A DNA stretch of 64,000 nt from WTGA01 sp965214055 (GCA_965214055.1 OZ243931.1:2852001-2916000), one strand, 5' to 3'; positions 53,527-63,549 are shown, counted from the stretch's first letter. The notes: generated from the letters alone by a model not told the origin. Made by a program: numbers and translations.

Positions 53527-56500
53527 TTGAAATCCCTGCTAAATCCCCTGCTTCCCCCAGAGGGGCACCAGGTTTCCTGGTCAAGACTGCATGGCGCGGC
53601 CATGGGGCTCGCCATCGCTGAAGCCGCCCGGACCTCCAACCGGGTATTGCTGGTCGCACTCGAAGACCAGCATCGGCTTGAGATGCTGGAAACCGAGATT
53701 CGCTATTTCCTCGGGCCCTCGGACCCCGACATGGTACACCACTTCCCGGGCTGGGAATGTCTTCCCTACGATAATTTTTCTCCCTATCAGGATATTATAT
53801 CGGAACGGCTGCGTTTGCTCAGTCGGTTGCCGGATATGAAATCCGGAGTCGTCCTCGTCCATTGTGCGGACCTGATGCAGCGGCTCCCTCCCACTGACTA
53901 CATCCTCAGTCATACGTTTTCACTGCACCGGAACCAGAAAGTTGACCTCAAGGGGCTGCAATCACGCCTGGTCCAGTCCAACTATGTTTCGGTCACCCAG
54001 GTCATGTCCCCCGGTGAATTCGCGGTACGCGGAGGACTGATTGATGTTTTTCCCATGGGTTCGGATATCCCGTTCCGACTGGACCTGTTCGACCAGGATA
54101 TTGAATCCATTCGGCTCTTTGACCCGGAAACCCAGCGTTCCCATGAAAAAGTGAACGCCATCGAACTGTTGCCCGCCAGAGAATTCCCGGTTACCGAAGA
54201 AGGGGTCCGGAAATTCCGCTCCTCCTTTCGCAAAAGGTTTGAAGGGGACCCCAGCCAGCAACGCATGTATCGGGAAATCTCCATGGGGATTGTCCCCCCT
54301 GGTTCGGAGTTCTTTTTCCCCCTGTTTTTTGATTCAACCTCCACGATTTTCGACTATCTCCACAAGAAAACCATTTTTGTCCAGATAGCCGAACAGGCGG
54401 ATTTCCCGCTGACCCACTGGGCGGAAATCAAGGATCGGTACACCACCGCCAGTGCCGATGTGACCCAAAAAACCCTTGATCCCGAAGAACTGTATCTGCA
54501 TCCGGATGAGGTGGAGGAAGCCATCCAGGGATATTCCCGTATTCGGGTAGTTGGCGACCACCCGGTGGAATCCGCCTGGCAAGCTGCCGTGCAGCCCAGC
54601 CCGGACTACCCGGTCAATCCCCGGAACGAGGCCCCGTATCAGTCTCTCGTCACCCATCTGAAGAAAACCCGCAACCGGGTCCTGATGATCGCAGGAAGTC
54701 CCGGAAGACGGGAAGCGCTGGATGGGGTGCTGAAGCACAACGGGCTGCCGAGTTCTCCCATCCCGGATTTCCATGAATTTCCGGGTGCGGACACCCCCCT
54801 GGGGTTGACCATTGCACCCCTGGAACGTGGCCTGATATTGCCGGATGTGGGCATGGAAATGATCTGTGAATCCCAGTTGTACGGAGACCGGGTGTATCAG
54901 AAAAGACAGCGCAGTGCACAATCAAGAAACCCGGACGCCATTATCAAGTCCCTGGCCGAGTTGAATATCGGCGACCCGGTGGTCCACATCGAGCACGGTG
55001 TGGGGAGATTTATCGGACTCCAGATGTTGACCATCAGTGGCGAAAAATCAGAATTCCTTGCCCTTGAATACCTGGACCACGACAAACTGTTCATTCCGGT
55101 CCTGTCCCTGGACCGGATCAGCCGATTTGTCGGAGGCTCTCCAGACCAGGCGCCCCTGCACCGACTCGGCGGCGATCAATGGGAAAAATCAAAAAAACGG
55201 GCCAGGGAGAAGGCCTACGATGTGGCCACCGAACTGCTTGAAGTGGAAGCCTTGCGCAATGCCCGACAGGGACATCCATTTGACCCGGACCAGGAAGCGT
55301 TTGACCGTTTCTGCAGCCAGTTCCCTTTTGAGGAGACCCCCGATCAGCAACAGGCCATTGAAGAAACGCTTTCGGACCTGTATTCCGCCGACCCCATGGA
55401 TCGGCTGGTATGCGGGGATGTGGGATTCGGAAAAACCGAAGTGGCGTTACGAGCCGCTTTTGTCGTCGCCATGAGTGGCAAGCAGGTGGGGATACTGACC
55501 CCCACCACCCTGCTCGCGCAACAGCACTATCAAACATTCAGTGACCGGTTTGCCGATTGGCCAATCACGATCGCCATGCTTTCGCGGTTCAACACTCCCA
55601 GCCAGACCAGGGAGGCCCTGGCACAATTGGAGAGAGGAACCCTGGACATTGTCATCGGCACACACCGGCTGCTGCAACGGGATATTGCCTTCCAGGACCT
55701 GGGTCTGCTGATTATCGATGAAGAGCACCGTTTTGGTGTCCGACAAAAGGAAAAAATCAAACGGATCCGGAGCCAGGTGGATATACTGACCTTGACGGCG
55801 ACCCCCATCCCCAGAACACTGAACATTTCCCTGGCCGGGTTGCGCTCCATATCGATTATCGGCAGCCCACCGGTCAACCGCCTGTCCATCAAGACATTTG
55901 TCCGGGAGTGGGATGCCGGCCTGATCCGGGAAGCGTGTCTGCGGGAAATCAGGCGGGGCGGCCAGGTGTTTTTCCTGCACAACGAGGTCCGCTCCATTGA
56001 ACGGATGGCCAGGGACCTCGCCGAACTGGTTCCCGAAGCACAAATCAATATCGGTCATGGGAAAATGAGCGAAATCCGGCTGGAACGCGTTATGCGTGAT
56101 TTTTATCACCAGCGGTTTAATCTGCTGTTGTGTACCACAATCATCGAAAGCGGGATTGATATCCCCTCGGCGAACACCATCATCATCAACCGGGCAGACC
56201 GGTTCGGACTGGCACAATTGCACCAGATACGGGGGAGGGTCGGCCGTTCCCATCACCAGGCCTTTGCCTATCTCCTCATCCCGGACAGAAACACCATCAC
56301 CTCCAATGCCAGAAAGAGGCTGGATGCCATTGAATCCATGCGGGACCTGGGGGCGGGTTTTGCCCTGGCATCCCATGACCTGGAGATTCGGGGAGCCGGT
56401 GAATTGCTGGGAGAGACACAGAGCGGGCTGATTGATGATGTCGGATTTTTCCTCTATAGCGAATATCTTTCCCTGGCAGTCAAAGACATCCGGCAGGGCT

Positions 56501-57042
56501 GTTCTCCCCAAGTGGAGCAGGCATTCGACCTTGAGAAAGCAACAAATCTTGAGTTGCACCTCCCTGCCCTGTTCCCCGAGGACTATTTGCCCAACCCGCA
56601 GATCCGACTGACCCTGTACAAACGGATTTCCAGTGCACCCACCCTGGAAGACCTCCGGGAACTTCAGGTTGAAGTCATTGACCGCTTCGGGCTCCTGCCG
56701 GAAGCGGGAAGCAACCTGTTTCACCTGGCTGCCCTGCAACTGAAAGCCGATCACATCGGGATTCAGAAACTCGATATCGGCCCCCGTGGAGGAAGCATTG
56801 AGTTTCATGAAAAACCGGCCATCGACCCCGGGGTGATCTTTTCCATGATTCAGGGCGCACCACAAAAATACCGGTTATCGGAGTCCCATGTCTTTCACAT
56901 TACCGATGACCTGGAAGATCCTGTCACACGCATAGGGAAAGTCAATGATCTCGTGGATACATTGCTCCATTCCGGACCCGACCATTTCCCCGGAAATTTT
57001 CCCTCACCGGCGGATGATCACGTGGGAACCTTGGTACAATAG
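53527..57042 (+). CDS. mfd: Transcription-repair coupling factor Mfd
   Basis: This protein of about 1171 residues has the Mfd order of domains: UvrB-homology N-terminus (WECLPYDNFSPYQDIISERLRLL), RNA-polymerase-interacting domain (DPVVHIEHGVGRFIGLQ), RecG-like translocase with Walker A GDVGFGKTEVALRAAF, DEEHRFGVRQKEKIK and TATPIPRTLN, and motif VI LHQIRGRVGRSHHQAFAYLL. It releases stalled polymerase and recruits UvrA. The true start is unclear: no ATG precedes the conserved part, and TTG 53527 is the best candidate although its ribosome site is poor. A much longer in-frame extension runs antisense to ispD and is rejected. It is followed by csiV. Confidence 0.95.
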   Translation: MKSLLNPLLPPEGHQVSWSRLHGAAMGLAIAEAARTSNRVLLVALEDQHRLEMLETEIRYFLGPSDPDMVHHFPGWECLPYDNFSPYQDIISERLRLLSRLPDMKSGVVLVHCADLMQRLPPTDYILSHTFSLHRNQKVDLKGLQSRLVQSNYVSVTQVMSPGEFAVRGGLIDVFPMGSDIPFRLDLFDQDIESIRLFDPETQRSHEKVNAIELLPAREFPVTEEGVRKFRSSFRKRFEGDPSQQRMYREISMGIVPPGSEFFFPLFFDSTSTIFDYLHKKTIFVQIAEQADFPLTHWAEIKDRYTTASADVTQKTLDPEELYLHPDEVEEAIQGYSRIRVVGDHPVESAWQAAVQPSPDYPVNPRNEAPYQSLVTHLKKTRNRVLMIAGSPGRREALDGVLKHNGLPSSPIPDFHEFPGADTPLGLTIAPLERGLILPDVGMEMICESQLYGDRVYQKRQRSAQSRNPDAIIKSLAELNIGDPVVHIEHGVGRFIGLQMLTISGEKSEFLALEYLDHDKLFIPVLSLDRISRFVGGSPDQAPLHRLGGDQWEKSKKRAREKAYDVATELLEVEALRNARQGHPFDPDQEAFDRFCSQFPFEETPDQQQAIEETLSDLYSADPMDRLVCGDVGFGKTEVALRAAFVVAMSGKQVGILTPTTLLAQQHYQTFSDRFADWPITIAMLSRFNTPSQTREALAQLERGTLDIVIGTHRLLQRDIAFQDLGLLIIDEEHRFGVRQKEKIKRIRSQVDILTLTATPIPRTLNISLAGLRSISIIGSPPVNRLSIKTFVREWDAGLIREACLREIRRGGQVFFLHNEVRSIERMARDLAELVPEAQINIGHGKMSEIRLERVMRDFYHQRFNLLLCTTIIESGIDIPSANTIIINRADRFGLAQLHQIRGRVGRSHHQAFAYLLIPDRNTITSNARKRLDAIESMRDLGAGFALASHDLEIRGAGELLGETQSGLIDDVGFFLYSEYLSLAVKDIRQGCSPQVEQAFDLEKATNLELHLPALFPEDYLPNPQIRLTLYKRISSAPTLEDLRELQVEVIDRFGLLPEAGSNLFHLAALQLKADHIGIQKLDIGPRGGSIEFHEKPAIDPGVIFSMIQGAPQKYRLSESHVFHITDDLEDPVTRIGKVNDLVDTLLHSGPDHFPGNFPSPADDHVGTLVQ

Positions 57043-57065
57043 GCAGACATTTCAACCGTGACAAG

Positions 57066-57776
57066 ATGAGGTCCTCCAGCGTGAATTGTCTGATTGCTTC
57101 CCTGTTGTTTTTTCTGTGGACCAGCGTCGCCATGGCTCTCGATTATGATGTGGAGGTGTTGATTTTTGAGCGCTCCAATGCGGATACGCAACCCCCGGAA
57201 CCCGAACCCCCCGGCATGTCGGAATGGGGCATTGAGCGCCATCTTTCCAGAATAGCAAGCCTGGCATCCAATGCCGTTGAAATCGAAAGCCTGGTATCCG
57301 ATGCCCTGGAACATGAAGCCGAACCGGATCTGGTCCATCTGGACCCGGTGGTCCGGAATCTGAAGCTTTCGGGCTACCCAATCCTTCAGGCTGTCCGGTG
57401 GACCCAGCCGGGGAACATATACCAGTACTCGCCCCTTGTTTCACTTGGCACCCCGGAAAACACGTTGCTCCACGCCTACATTCGCATTTACAAAACCTCC
57501 GGAATTCATGCCGATGTGGATGTCCGGATGACACCCTCCGCTTTCGCTCCACTTGTGGAAAACGACCAGTCGGACTTGCAGCCAGATCCCGGGGTCCCCG
57601 GTATCGAAATCGTGGAAACAGACCCCCTGCCACCGCAGTATTTTATCTCGGAGAAACGAAGGCTGAAATTCGAGGAAGTGCACTACCTCGATCATCCGAA
57701 ATTCGGTGTGATTCTGGGGGTGTGGCCCGCCGAGTTGAAGAAAGACCCGAATGTTGACCCGACGGTTGAACTGTGA
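57066..57776 (+). CDS. csiV: CsiV-family exported protein
   Basis: This 236-residue protein has a signal peptide (MRSSSVNCLIASLLFFLW, likely cut after AMA) and then YDVEVLIFERSNA, typical for the CsiV family found downstream of mfd. In Shewanella, CsiV is a periplasmic peptidoglycan-binding protein needed for cell-wall-related sensitivity to SlmA. The C-terminal EKRRLKFEEVHYLDHPKFGVILGVWP is a conserved feature. It starts 23 bases after mfd. Confidence 0.8.
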   Translation: MRSSSVNCLIASLLFFLWTSVAMALDYDVEVLIFERSNADTQPPEPEPPGMSEWGIERHLSRIASLASNAVEIESLVSDALEHEAEPDLVHLDPVVRNLKLSGYPILQAVRWTQPGNIYQYSPLVSLGTPENTLLHAYIRIYKTSGIHADVDVRMTPSAFAPLVENDQSDLQPDPGVPGIEIVETDPLPPQYFISEKRRLKFEEVHYLDHPKFGVILGVWPAELKKDPNVDPTVEL

Positions 57777-57782
57777 CCCCCC

Positions 57783-57809
57783 CTTCCGGTCATCCGTGAT
57801 GACAGGAAG
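57783..57809 (+). terminator. Hairpin after csiV
   Basis: CTTCC-g-GTCATC pairs with GATGAC-a-GGAAG around CGT, a strong stem with one mismatch, 6 bases after the csiV stop codon. No T-run follows. A smaller hairpin CCATCC / GGATGG (57821-57836) follows. Confidence 0.4.
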
Positions 57810-57890
57810 ACAGATGTGTGCCATCCCCATGGATGGACGAAACAACCCCACTGAATTGTATTGTAATTCCATTTGGAGGAAAGAAGACTG

Positions 57891-58952
57891 ATGCCCTTTG
57901 CCCGAAATGCAGGCTCCATTCTCATTGCACTCCTGCTCGCTGCCGGACCCTTTACCGGGCCTGCGGCGGCCCAGGAATACAACTGGACAATGACCTCATA
58001 TGTACCCAAGGAATCCGGCACCTGGAACAACTATATGCAACGATTCATCGATGCCGTTCATCTGTTTACGAATGACCGGGTGAAGATAAAGGGCTTCAGT
58101 GTTGGCGTTCTTTCGGGACCATTCGATGGATGGGATGCGGTACGCAAGGGCAATGCTGACATCTGCTTCTGTTATCCCGGGTTCGCGGTCAATGCGGACC
58201 CCGCCAACGGTATTTTTGCGGGCATGGCCGGGGGAATGCCCATGGAAGAGTTCATGCACTGGCTGCTTGCCGATGAAGGAAAAACGCTGCTGGCGGATTT
58301 CCGCAGGACCCAGGGACTCCATTCCGTGGTCACCGGCATGGGGTCGACGGAGATCTTCCTGCATGCACACCGAAAGGTGGAAACACTGTCGGACCTAAAG
58401 GGGATGAAAATCCGTACCGCCGGTGCCTGGGCAGATATCCTGGCGGGTCTCGGTGCCTCGGCCACCGTCATTTCACCGAAGGATATCTACACGGCGCTGG
58501 AACAGGGCCTGATTGACGGCACCGAATTTGTGACCCCCGCGACCAATATCAAGCTCGGCCTGCACAGGATCGCCAAGTATATCGTCGTTCCAGGAATCCA
58601 CTCTCCCGCCCACATGAACGAAGCCGTATTCAGGCTGGAGGACTGGGAATCCCTGCCTGAAACACTGCAAAAGCAGATCACTGCGGCGGGAGCATATGCG
58701 GGCCTGCAGTCGGCCCTGGAACTTGGCGTGGCAGATCTTGCAGCGGTTGAGGCCATGCAGACCGGAGAAAACGAATGGACCGTACTGGATGACGATACCC
58801 AGGAAAAAATTGAGGAACTGGGGCGTGCCTGGTCCATGGAAAAGGCGAAGGAACAATTGGAGAAGGGAAACCCCTGGATGGCCCGGGTTTCCGAATCCTA
58901 CTGGGGTTTTTACGACCGCTGGAAGAAATTCGGGACATACCGGCACAACTGA
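57891..58952 (+). CDS. TRAP transporter substrate-binding protein, DctP type
   Basis: This 353-residue periplasmic receptor has a signal peptide (NAGSILIALLLAAGPFTGPAAA, cut before QEYNW). The DctP fold has KVETLSDLKGMKIRTAGAWADIL, where the Arg that grips carboxylate ligands is kept, and SPKDIYTALEQGLIDGTEFVTP. TRAP receptors deliver organic acids or amino-acid-like compounds to a Na+-driven permease. ATG 57891 follows GGAGG by 11 bases. The two permease genes follow at once. The ligand cannot be told; a carboxylate is most likely. Confidence 0.9.
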   Translation: MPFARNAGSILIALLLAAGPFTGPAAAQEYNWTMTSYVPKESGTWNNYMQRFIDAVHLFTNDRVKIKGFSVGVLSGPFDGWDAVRKGNADICFCYPGFAVNADPANGIFAGMAGGMPMEEFMHWLLADEGKTLLADFRRTQGLHSVVTGMGSTEIFLHAHRKVETLSDLKGMKIRTAGAWADILAGLGASATVISPKDIYTALEQGLIDGTEFVTPATNIKLGLHRIAKYIVVPGIHSPAHMNEAVFRLEDWESLPETLQKQITAAGAYAGLQSALELGVADLAAVEAMQTGENEWTVLDDDTQEKIEELGRAWSMEKAKEQLEKGNPWMARVSESYWGFYDRWKKFGTYRHN

Positions 58953-59050
58953 AATATCGATGACCCAGACCAGCCACAGATCGGCATTTATCCTGGGCCC
59001 GGTCAACCCGGACCCCCTCATGGCCTCTTTCCCGGCCGGCACCTTTCCTG

Positions 59051-59593
59051 ATGTCCCGTTTCCTGTCCCTGATTGACAGCATTTCCAGGCTACTGGCCGG
59101 GTTCGCAATGGCAATGCTCGTTATCCTGATTGGCGACATGATGTACGAGGTCGTCGCACGGCGGCTATTTTCCAACCCCACCCTGTGGGCCTATGACATC
59201 GCCTACATGCTGAACGGCCTCGGTTTCCTGTTGGCTGCCGGATACACCCTGCGTCATAACGGCCATGTCCGGATCGACTACCTTTCCGGCAGGCTTTCTC
59301 CCCCCGCCCAGGACTGGATCAACGTCATCGTCTACCTCTTCCTGCTGTTTCCGGCGATAGGCTTTGTTCTGATCGGAGCATGGAACGAATTTCTGGAAGC
59401 CTGGCTGAATGATGAACTCGACCCTGCCAGCTCATGGAAACCCCTTCTGTGGCCATTGTTTCTCGGCATCCTGGTCGGATTTTCGGGTCTGCTCCTGCAA
59501 ATGCTTGGGGAGTGCATCCGGCATATACGCAGCCTCCTGGGCCTGGGCCCCTCTCCGCTCACTGTTCTGAATGAGAACACCGGGAATGATTGA
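59051..59593 (+). CDS. TRAP transporter small permease, DctQ type
   Basis: This 180-residue membrane protein has four predicted helices, for example LLAGFAMAMLVILIGDMMYEVVARRLF, MLNGLGFLLAAGYTLRHNGHVRIDYL, WINVIVYLFLLFPAIGFVLI and LLWPLFLGILVGFSGLLLQML. RHNGHVRIDYL matches the conserved DctQ loop. It works with DctM in the inner membrane. It lies about 100 bases after the receptor gene and overlaps the DctM gene by 8 bases. Confidence 0.9.
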   Translation: MSRFLSLIDSISRLLAGFAMAMLVILIGDMMYEVVARRLFSNPTLWAYDIAYMLNGLGFLLAAGYTLRHNGHVRIDYLSGRLSPPAQDWINVIVYLFLLFPAIGFVLIGAWNEFLEAWLNDELDPASSWKPLLWPLFLGILVGFSGLLLQMLGECIRHIRSLLGLGPSPLTVLNENTGND

Positions 59594-60908
59594 ACTTTCC
59601 CTGGCCGCCTACATGTTCCCGTTTCTGCTTGTCCTGGTGTTTGCAGGCATTCCGGTGGCGTTCAGCCTCATCGCAACCGCCTTCGTGTTCGGCGTCATGG
59701 CCTTCGGCATGACGCTGCCGACACAGTTTCACAGCCGCCTGTTCAACGTTCAGTCCAACTTCATCCTGGTAGCCATTCCCCTGTTCATTTTCATGGGGGC
59801 CATGCTGGAGCGGGCAGGAATTGCGGCCCGGCTGTTCGAGGCGGTTAAAATCTGGTTCGGTCCCTTCCGGGGCGGGCTGGCCATTACCACGATCACGCTG
59901 TGCGGGATTTTTGCGGCATCGTCCGGGGTGGTCGGTGCCGTGGAGATCGTTGTCGGAATCATGGCCATACCGGCAATGCTCGGTGCCGGGTATCGAAGGG
60001 ACTTTGCCGCGGGAACGGTATGCGCCGGCGGCTCCCTCGGGACCGCCATCCCGCCTTCCATCGTCATCATCCTGTATGCATCAATGACGGAAACCTCGGT
60101 GGGGGACATGTTTGCCGGCATTCTGATCCCCGCCGCCGTGATGGTCGTTTTGTTCCTGCTGTATATCCTGATTCGGTGTGCCGTGCAGCCGGATGCCGGC
60201 CCGGGCTTCATCCCTGCCGGGAGCGGCTACACACTGGGTGAAAAATGCATGCTGGCACTGACTTCCCTGTTGCCGGCTGCCCTGCTTGTCTTCGCGGTTC
60301 TCGGCAGTATCTTCGCCGGCATCGCGACTCCCACCGAAGCCGCTGCAGTGGGTGCTCTGGGCTCGGTATTGTTGAGCATCGCCTACCGCCGGTTCTCGTT
60401 CACCGTCCTGCTCCAGACGCTCAGAAAAACCATCAAGGTGACCTCGATGATCATGCTGATTGTCTTCGGAGGGATCCTGTTCGCAAGCATCTTCATTGTG
60501 CAGGGCGGAGATGACCTGGTTTCCGGAATCATTCATGATCACGATTTCAGTCCAACCGCCATCGTTTTCGGTTTGCTGCTCATCGTTTTTTTGCTGGGTT
60601 TCGTACTGGACTGGATCTCGGTCCTCATTATTGTCCTGCCCATTGCGTACCCGATCATTCAAAGCGCAGGTATCAATCCGCTGTGGTTCGGGGTCATGGT
60701 ATGCATCATTCTCCAAACCTCCTACCTAACCCCTCCCATGGCGCCATCCATCTTCTATCTCCGATCCATCGCACCGGGGGAAATCACCTACCGCGACATG
60801 TACCGGGGAGTCACGCCGTATATTGGTGCCCAGCTGCTGACTCTTGCCATGGTCGCCTGTTTTCCCCGAACGGCAACCTGGTTGCCGGAACTGCTGTTTG
60901 GATTCTAG
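59586..60908 (+). CDS. TRAP transporter large permease, DctM type
   Basis: This 440-residue inner-membrane protein with about 12 helices has the DctM features ILVAIPLFIFMGAMLERAGIAARLF, GGLAITTITLCGIFAASSGVVGAV, CAGGSLGTAIPPSIVIILYA, GIATPTEAAAVGALGSVLLS and LTPPMAPSIFYLRSIAP. It carries the transport channel driven by Na+. ATG 59586 overlaps the DctQ stop, indicating translational coupling. Likely substrate: an unknown organic acid or amine. Confidence 0.92.
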   Translation: MIELSLAAYMFPFLLVLVFAGIPVAFSLIATAFVFGVMAFGMTLPTQFHSRLFNVQSNFILVAIPLFIFMGAMLERAGIAARLFEAVKIWFGPFRGGLAITTITLCGIFAASSGVVGAVEIVVGIMAIPAMLGAGYRRDFAAGTVCAGGSLGTAIPPSIVIILYASMTETSVGDMFAGILIPAAVMVVLFLLYILIRCAVQPDAGPGFIPAGSGYTLGEKCMLALTSLLPAALLVFAVLGSIFAGIATPTEAAAVGALGSVLLSIAYRRFSFTVLLQTLRKTIKVTSMIMLIVFGGILFASIFIVQGGDDLVSGIIHDHDFSPTAIVFGLLLIVFLLGFVLDWISVLIIVLPIAYPIIQSAGINPLWFGVMVCIILQTSYLTPPMAPSIFYLRSIAPGEITYRDMYRGVTPYIGAQLLTLAMVACFPRTATWLPELLFGF

Positions 60909-61044
60909 AGATGCCGAGGAAGATACCGGTATTTCGGGCCGGTCCGGATCGCCGGGTGGCGGGGGTGGGATGGGAAACATTCCAATCCGTTTCTGGTAAA
61001 TTTTCAGTGTACAATCATCCTAAACTTCCAGGCAGAACATAAAA

Positions 61045-62148
61045 ATGGCGGATAACCCTGTTTCTGGCGATTCATTCGGTGAAGCCGATGGCGATGGAAA
61101 TTCTACCGACTGGCTGTGGACCGTCGGCGGTGCCGACCTTCCCCAGCTACACCGCGCACTGCTTCGTCTGGAAGGATTTGGTAACGTCCGTCCCGATGAG
61201 CTGGCTCCGATATGGGGAAAGGGGCTGACGCATGCCCATGTCGACATTCGCGGTACGGGTGCCATTCTTCGTATTCCGCGCCTGAGTGGGTATGGTTTCG
61301 GGCCGGCACAGAACCTAACCTACCAGGAAGCCTGCTTTTCCCGGGCTGCTCCGAGCGGGGTGACACCACGCCTGCTGGGCCGGATCGCTCCGGGAGAAGG
61401 GGTTCCCTGGGGTGCCCTCGTCGTGCAGAAAGTGACCGGAACCCCTCCTGTTCTGCCGGACCACCTGCCCCGAATCGCCCGTTCACTGGCCGCCCTCCAT
61501 CTTCTGGCCGTTCCCGACGAAAAGCGATTTCCCCCGTTGCTCCATCACCACGACCCCGTCCGGTCGACCGTCGAGGTAATTGACGCCCAATCGGCCTACC
61601 TGGAACGTGCCGGCATTTCAGAAGAGGCGTTGCGCCTGCTCCACGAGGAAATTTCCTGGGCACATTCCTTTGCGGCATCGCCCGAGTTTTCCGATCATCC
61701 CGTCACACTTGCCGGCTGCGATACCCATCCGGGAAACTTCATTGTGGACGAGGCTGGCCGTGCCATGTTCGTCGATCTTGAGAAACTGGTCTATGGCTCT
61801 CCCGCGATCGATCTGGCCCATGCCTGCGTCTACACGTCCACCATGTGGGATCCGGACATCCGCACGGTACTGACCAATGCGCAGGTATCGATGTTCTACG
61901 ATGCCTATTTCGATGCCGTTCCACGGGAGCTAGGAAACCGGATTCGACCCTGGTGCAAGCCAATACGCCGACTGATCTGGCTACGGACGACAACGTGGTG
62001 TGCCAAGTGGCAGGTCGAAGCCCGTGCGGACGCCACCTGGTCCATGATCCTGCGCAATCCGGCCTTCATGAAGGTGCTCCAGAGGCGTTTTTCGGACTAT
62101 TTCGACCCGGAGACCATCGCCCGGATACGGGAAGGCTTTCTTCAATGA
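61045..62148 (+). CDS. Aminoglycoside-phosphotransferase (APH)-family kinase
   Basis: This 367-residue protein has the APH/choline-kinase fold. The catalytic loop is CDTHPGNFIVD (Asp226, His228, Asn231) and the metal Asp is in FVDLEKLVYGSPAIDLAHA (about residue 244). The N-lobe has VDIRGTGAILRIPRLSGYGFG. APH-like kinases phosphorylate antibiotics, choline, ethanolamine, sugars or homoserine. It lies 136 bases downstream of the TRAP permease on the same strand, so it may phosphorylate the imported substrate; this is inference. No clear ribosome site precedes ATG 61045. Confidence 0.78.
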   Translation: MADNPVSGDSFGEADGDGNSTDWLWTVGGADLPQLHRALLRLEGFGNVRPDELAPIWGKGLTHAHVDIRGTGAILRIPRLSGYGFGPAQNLTYQEACFSRAAPSGVTPRLLGRIAPGEGVPWGALVVQKVTGTPPVLPDHLPRIARSLAALHLLAVPDEKRFPPLLHHHDPVRSTVEVIDAQSAYLERAGISEEALRLLHEEISWAHSFAASPEFSDHPVTLAGCDTHPGNFIVDEAGRAMFVDLEKLVYGSPAIDLAHACVYTSTMWDPDIRTVLTNAQVSMFYDAYFDAVPRELGNRIRPWCKPIRRLIWLRTTTWCAKWQVEARADATWSMILRNPAFMKVLQRRFSDYFDPETIARIREGFLQ

Positions 62149-62239
62149 CACAATAACGGTTGTGACGATGCGGTAATGAATCAAATCGATACATTCTTTT
62201 TGCGTGACGTGCGCGGTTTTGTGGCGAACATACACTTGA

Positions 62240-62743
62240 CATACATCCGGTTTGTTCTGCGACATTGAACTCCGGGAACCGGGAGATTCCCGGGGTGACC
62301 CCTTTGAGTTGATGATTGAAGTCAGGGGCTCCAGTGTAAACCTGATGGATGCAGGATACGGCGTCAACCAGGTTCTGCCTGTTTTGGTCCGCATCTTCAG
62401 AAATCGAGGTGCCAGGTTTCTGTTGCAACAGCCAGAGAGTTATCTACCTCCCAAAGACCAAGCCGAACTGATTTCCTTGTTGGTTGATAACAACAGAACA
62501 CAAAAAAACTCCTTTGTCATCGAAACTCACAGTGATTACATGATCGACCGTATTCGAATAGAAATCATGAAGGGAAAAATAAAACCGGAGGATGTATCGT
62601 TGATTTACCTGGAACCGGACGGCAATCAAATCAAAACACACAATATCACCTTTGACGCTCAGGCCAACCTGATCAACGTTCCGGATGGCTATCGGGAGTT
62701 TTTCCTTAAAGAATCGGATGAATTGCTCGGTTTTATAGATTGA
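62240..62743 (+). pseudogene. C-terminal remnant of an AAA ATPase (DUF3696 type)
   Basis: The frame opens after a TGA at 62237 without ATG or ribosome site and reads IEVRGSSVNLMDAGYGVNQVLPVLVRIF (signature-like), FLLQQPESYLPPKDQAEL (Walker-B region, with Gln in place of the usual acidic residue) and VIETHSDYMIDRIRIEI. These match the C-terminal half of OLD-like predicted ATPases with a DUF3696 tail. The Walker A half is absent from the upstream DNA, which holds the APH-type gene. The gene is thus 5'-truncated and most likely non-functional. Confidence 0.7.
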
Positions 62744-62796
62744 CTCAGGCGCTGATTCCGGATGCCGGGTGCCTGCGCTCTGGCCTTTTTCGAGCA

Positions 62797-63549
62797 CTAC
62801 CGCAGATGCTCCAGAATTTTGATGGCATCGACACGGACGGCTGACAGGCATTTGTAAATGGCCTGCATGGTAATCCCGGCAGGGCCCCTGCCGGCGGCTT
62901 CGTTGACGACCAGTGCAACACAGGCATAGGCCATCTCCATTTCCCTGGCCAGGGCGGCTTCCGGCATGATCGTCATCCCCACCACGTCCGCCCCGTCCCT
63001 TTCCAGTCGGTCTATTTCAGCAGCGGTTTCAAGCCGGGGGCCCTGTGTCACGGCATAGGTGCCCCTGCAGCCGATCTCAACATGAGCCTTTCGGGCCGCC
63101 TGAATCACCACCGCCCTGAGCTGTGGACAAAATGGCGAGGTGAAGTCAATGTGCCGGACACCGTTTTCCATTTCCGGATCCGCCATGGGTTCACCGTCAA
63201 AAAAAGTATGCGCCCTGCCCCATGTGTAGTCGATCAACTGGTCCGGAACCACGATGGTCCCGGGAAGGGACTCCTTCGATATCCCGCCGACCGCCGCAAA
63301 GGCCAGAACTTCGGTCACCCCTGCCTGCTTCAAGGCATGAATATTGGCACGGTAATTGATTTTATGGGGCGCGATAGTGTGATTCCTTCCATGCCTCGGT
63401 AAAAACACGATTTCGCGCTCGGCGATTTTTCCAAATAAAAGTGGAGAGGACGGGGGGCCATAGGGAGTCTTCAGCGTCCGCTCGTTCACGGTTTGGAGAG
63501 CGTCCATCCGGTCCAGTCCACTTCCACCGATGATGCCCAGTAACGTCAT
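62797..63549 (-). CDS. S-methyl-5'-thioinosine phosphorylase / MTA phosphorylase family
   Basis: This 250-residue purine-nucleoside phosphorylase family member begins LLGIIGGSGLDRM and has FLPRHGRNHTIAPHKINYRANIHALKQAGV, VGGISKESLPGTIVVPDQLIDYTW and TQGPRLETAAEIDRLERDGADVVGMTIMPEAALAREMEMAYACVALVVNEAAG. It releases 5-methylthioribose-1-phosphate from methylthioadenosine or its deaminated form. In Pseudomonas and relatives this branch prefers methylthioinosine. ATG 63549 is chosen; the longer frame adds non-conserved residues. Confidence 0.88.
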   Translation of the reverse strand: MTLLGIIGGSGLDRMDALQTVNERTLKTPYGPPSSPLLFGKIAEREIVFLPRHGRNHTIAPHKINYRANIHALKQAGVTEVLAFAAVGGISKESLPGTIVVPDQLIDYTWGRAHTFFDGEPMADPEMENGVRHIDFTSPFCPQLRAVVIQAARKAHVEIGCRGTYAVTQGPRLETAAEIDRLERDGADVVGMTIMPEAALAREMEMAYACVALVVNEAAGRGPAGITMQAIYKCLSAVRVDAIKILEHLR

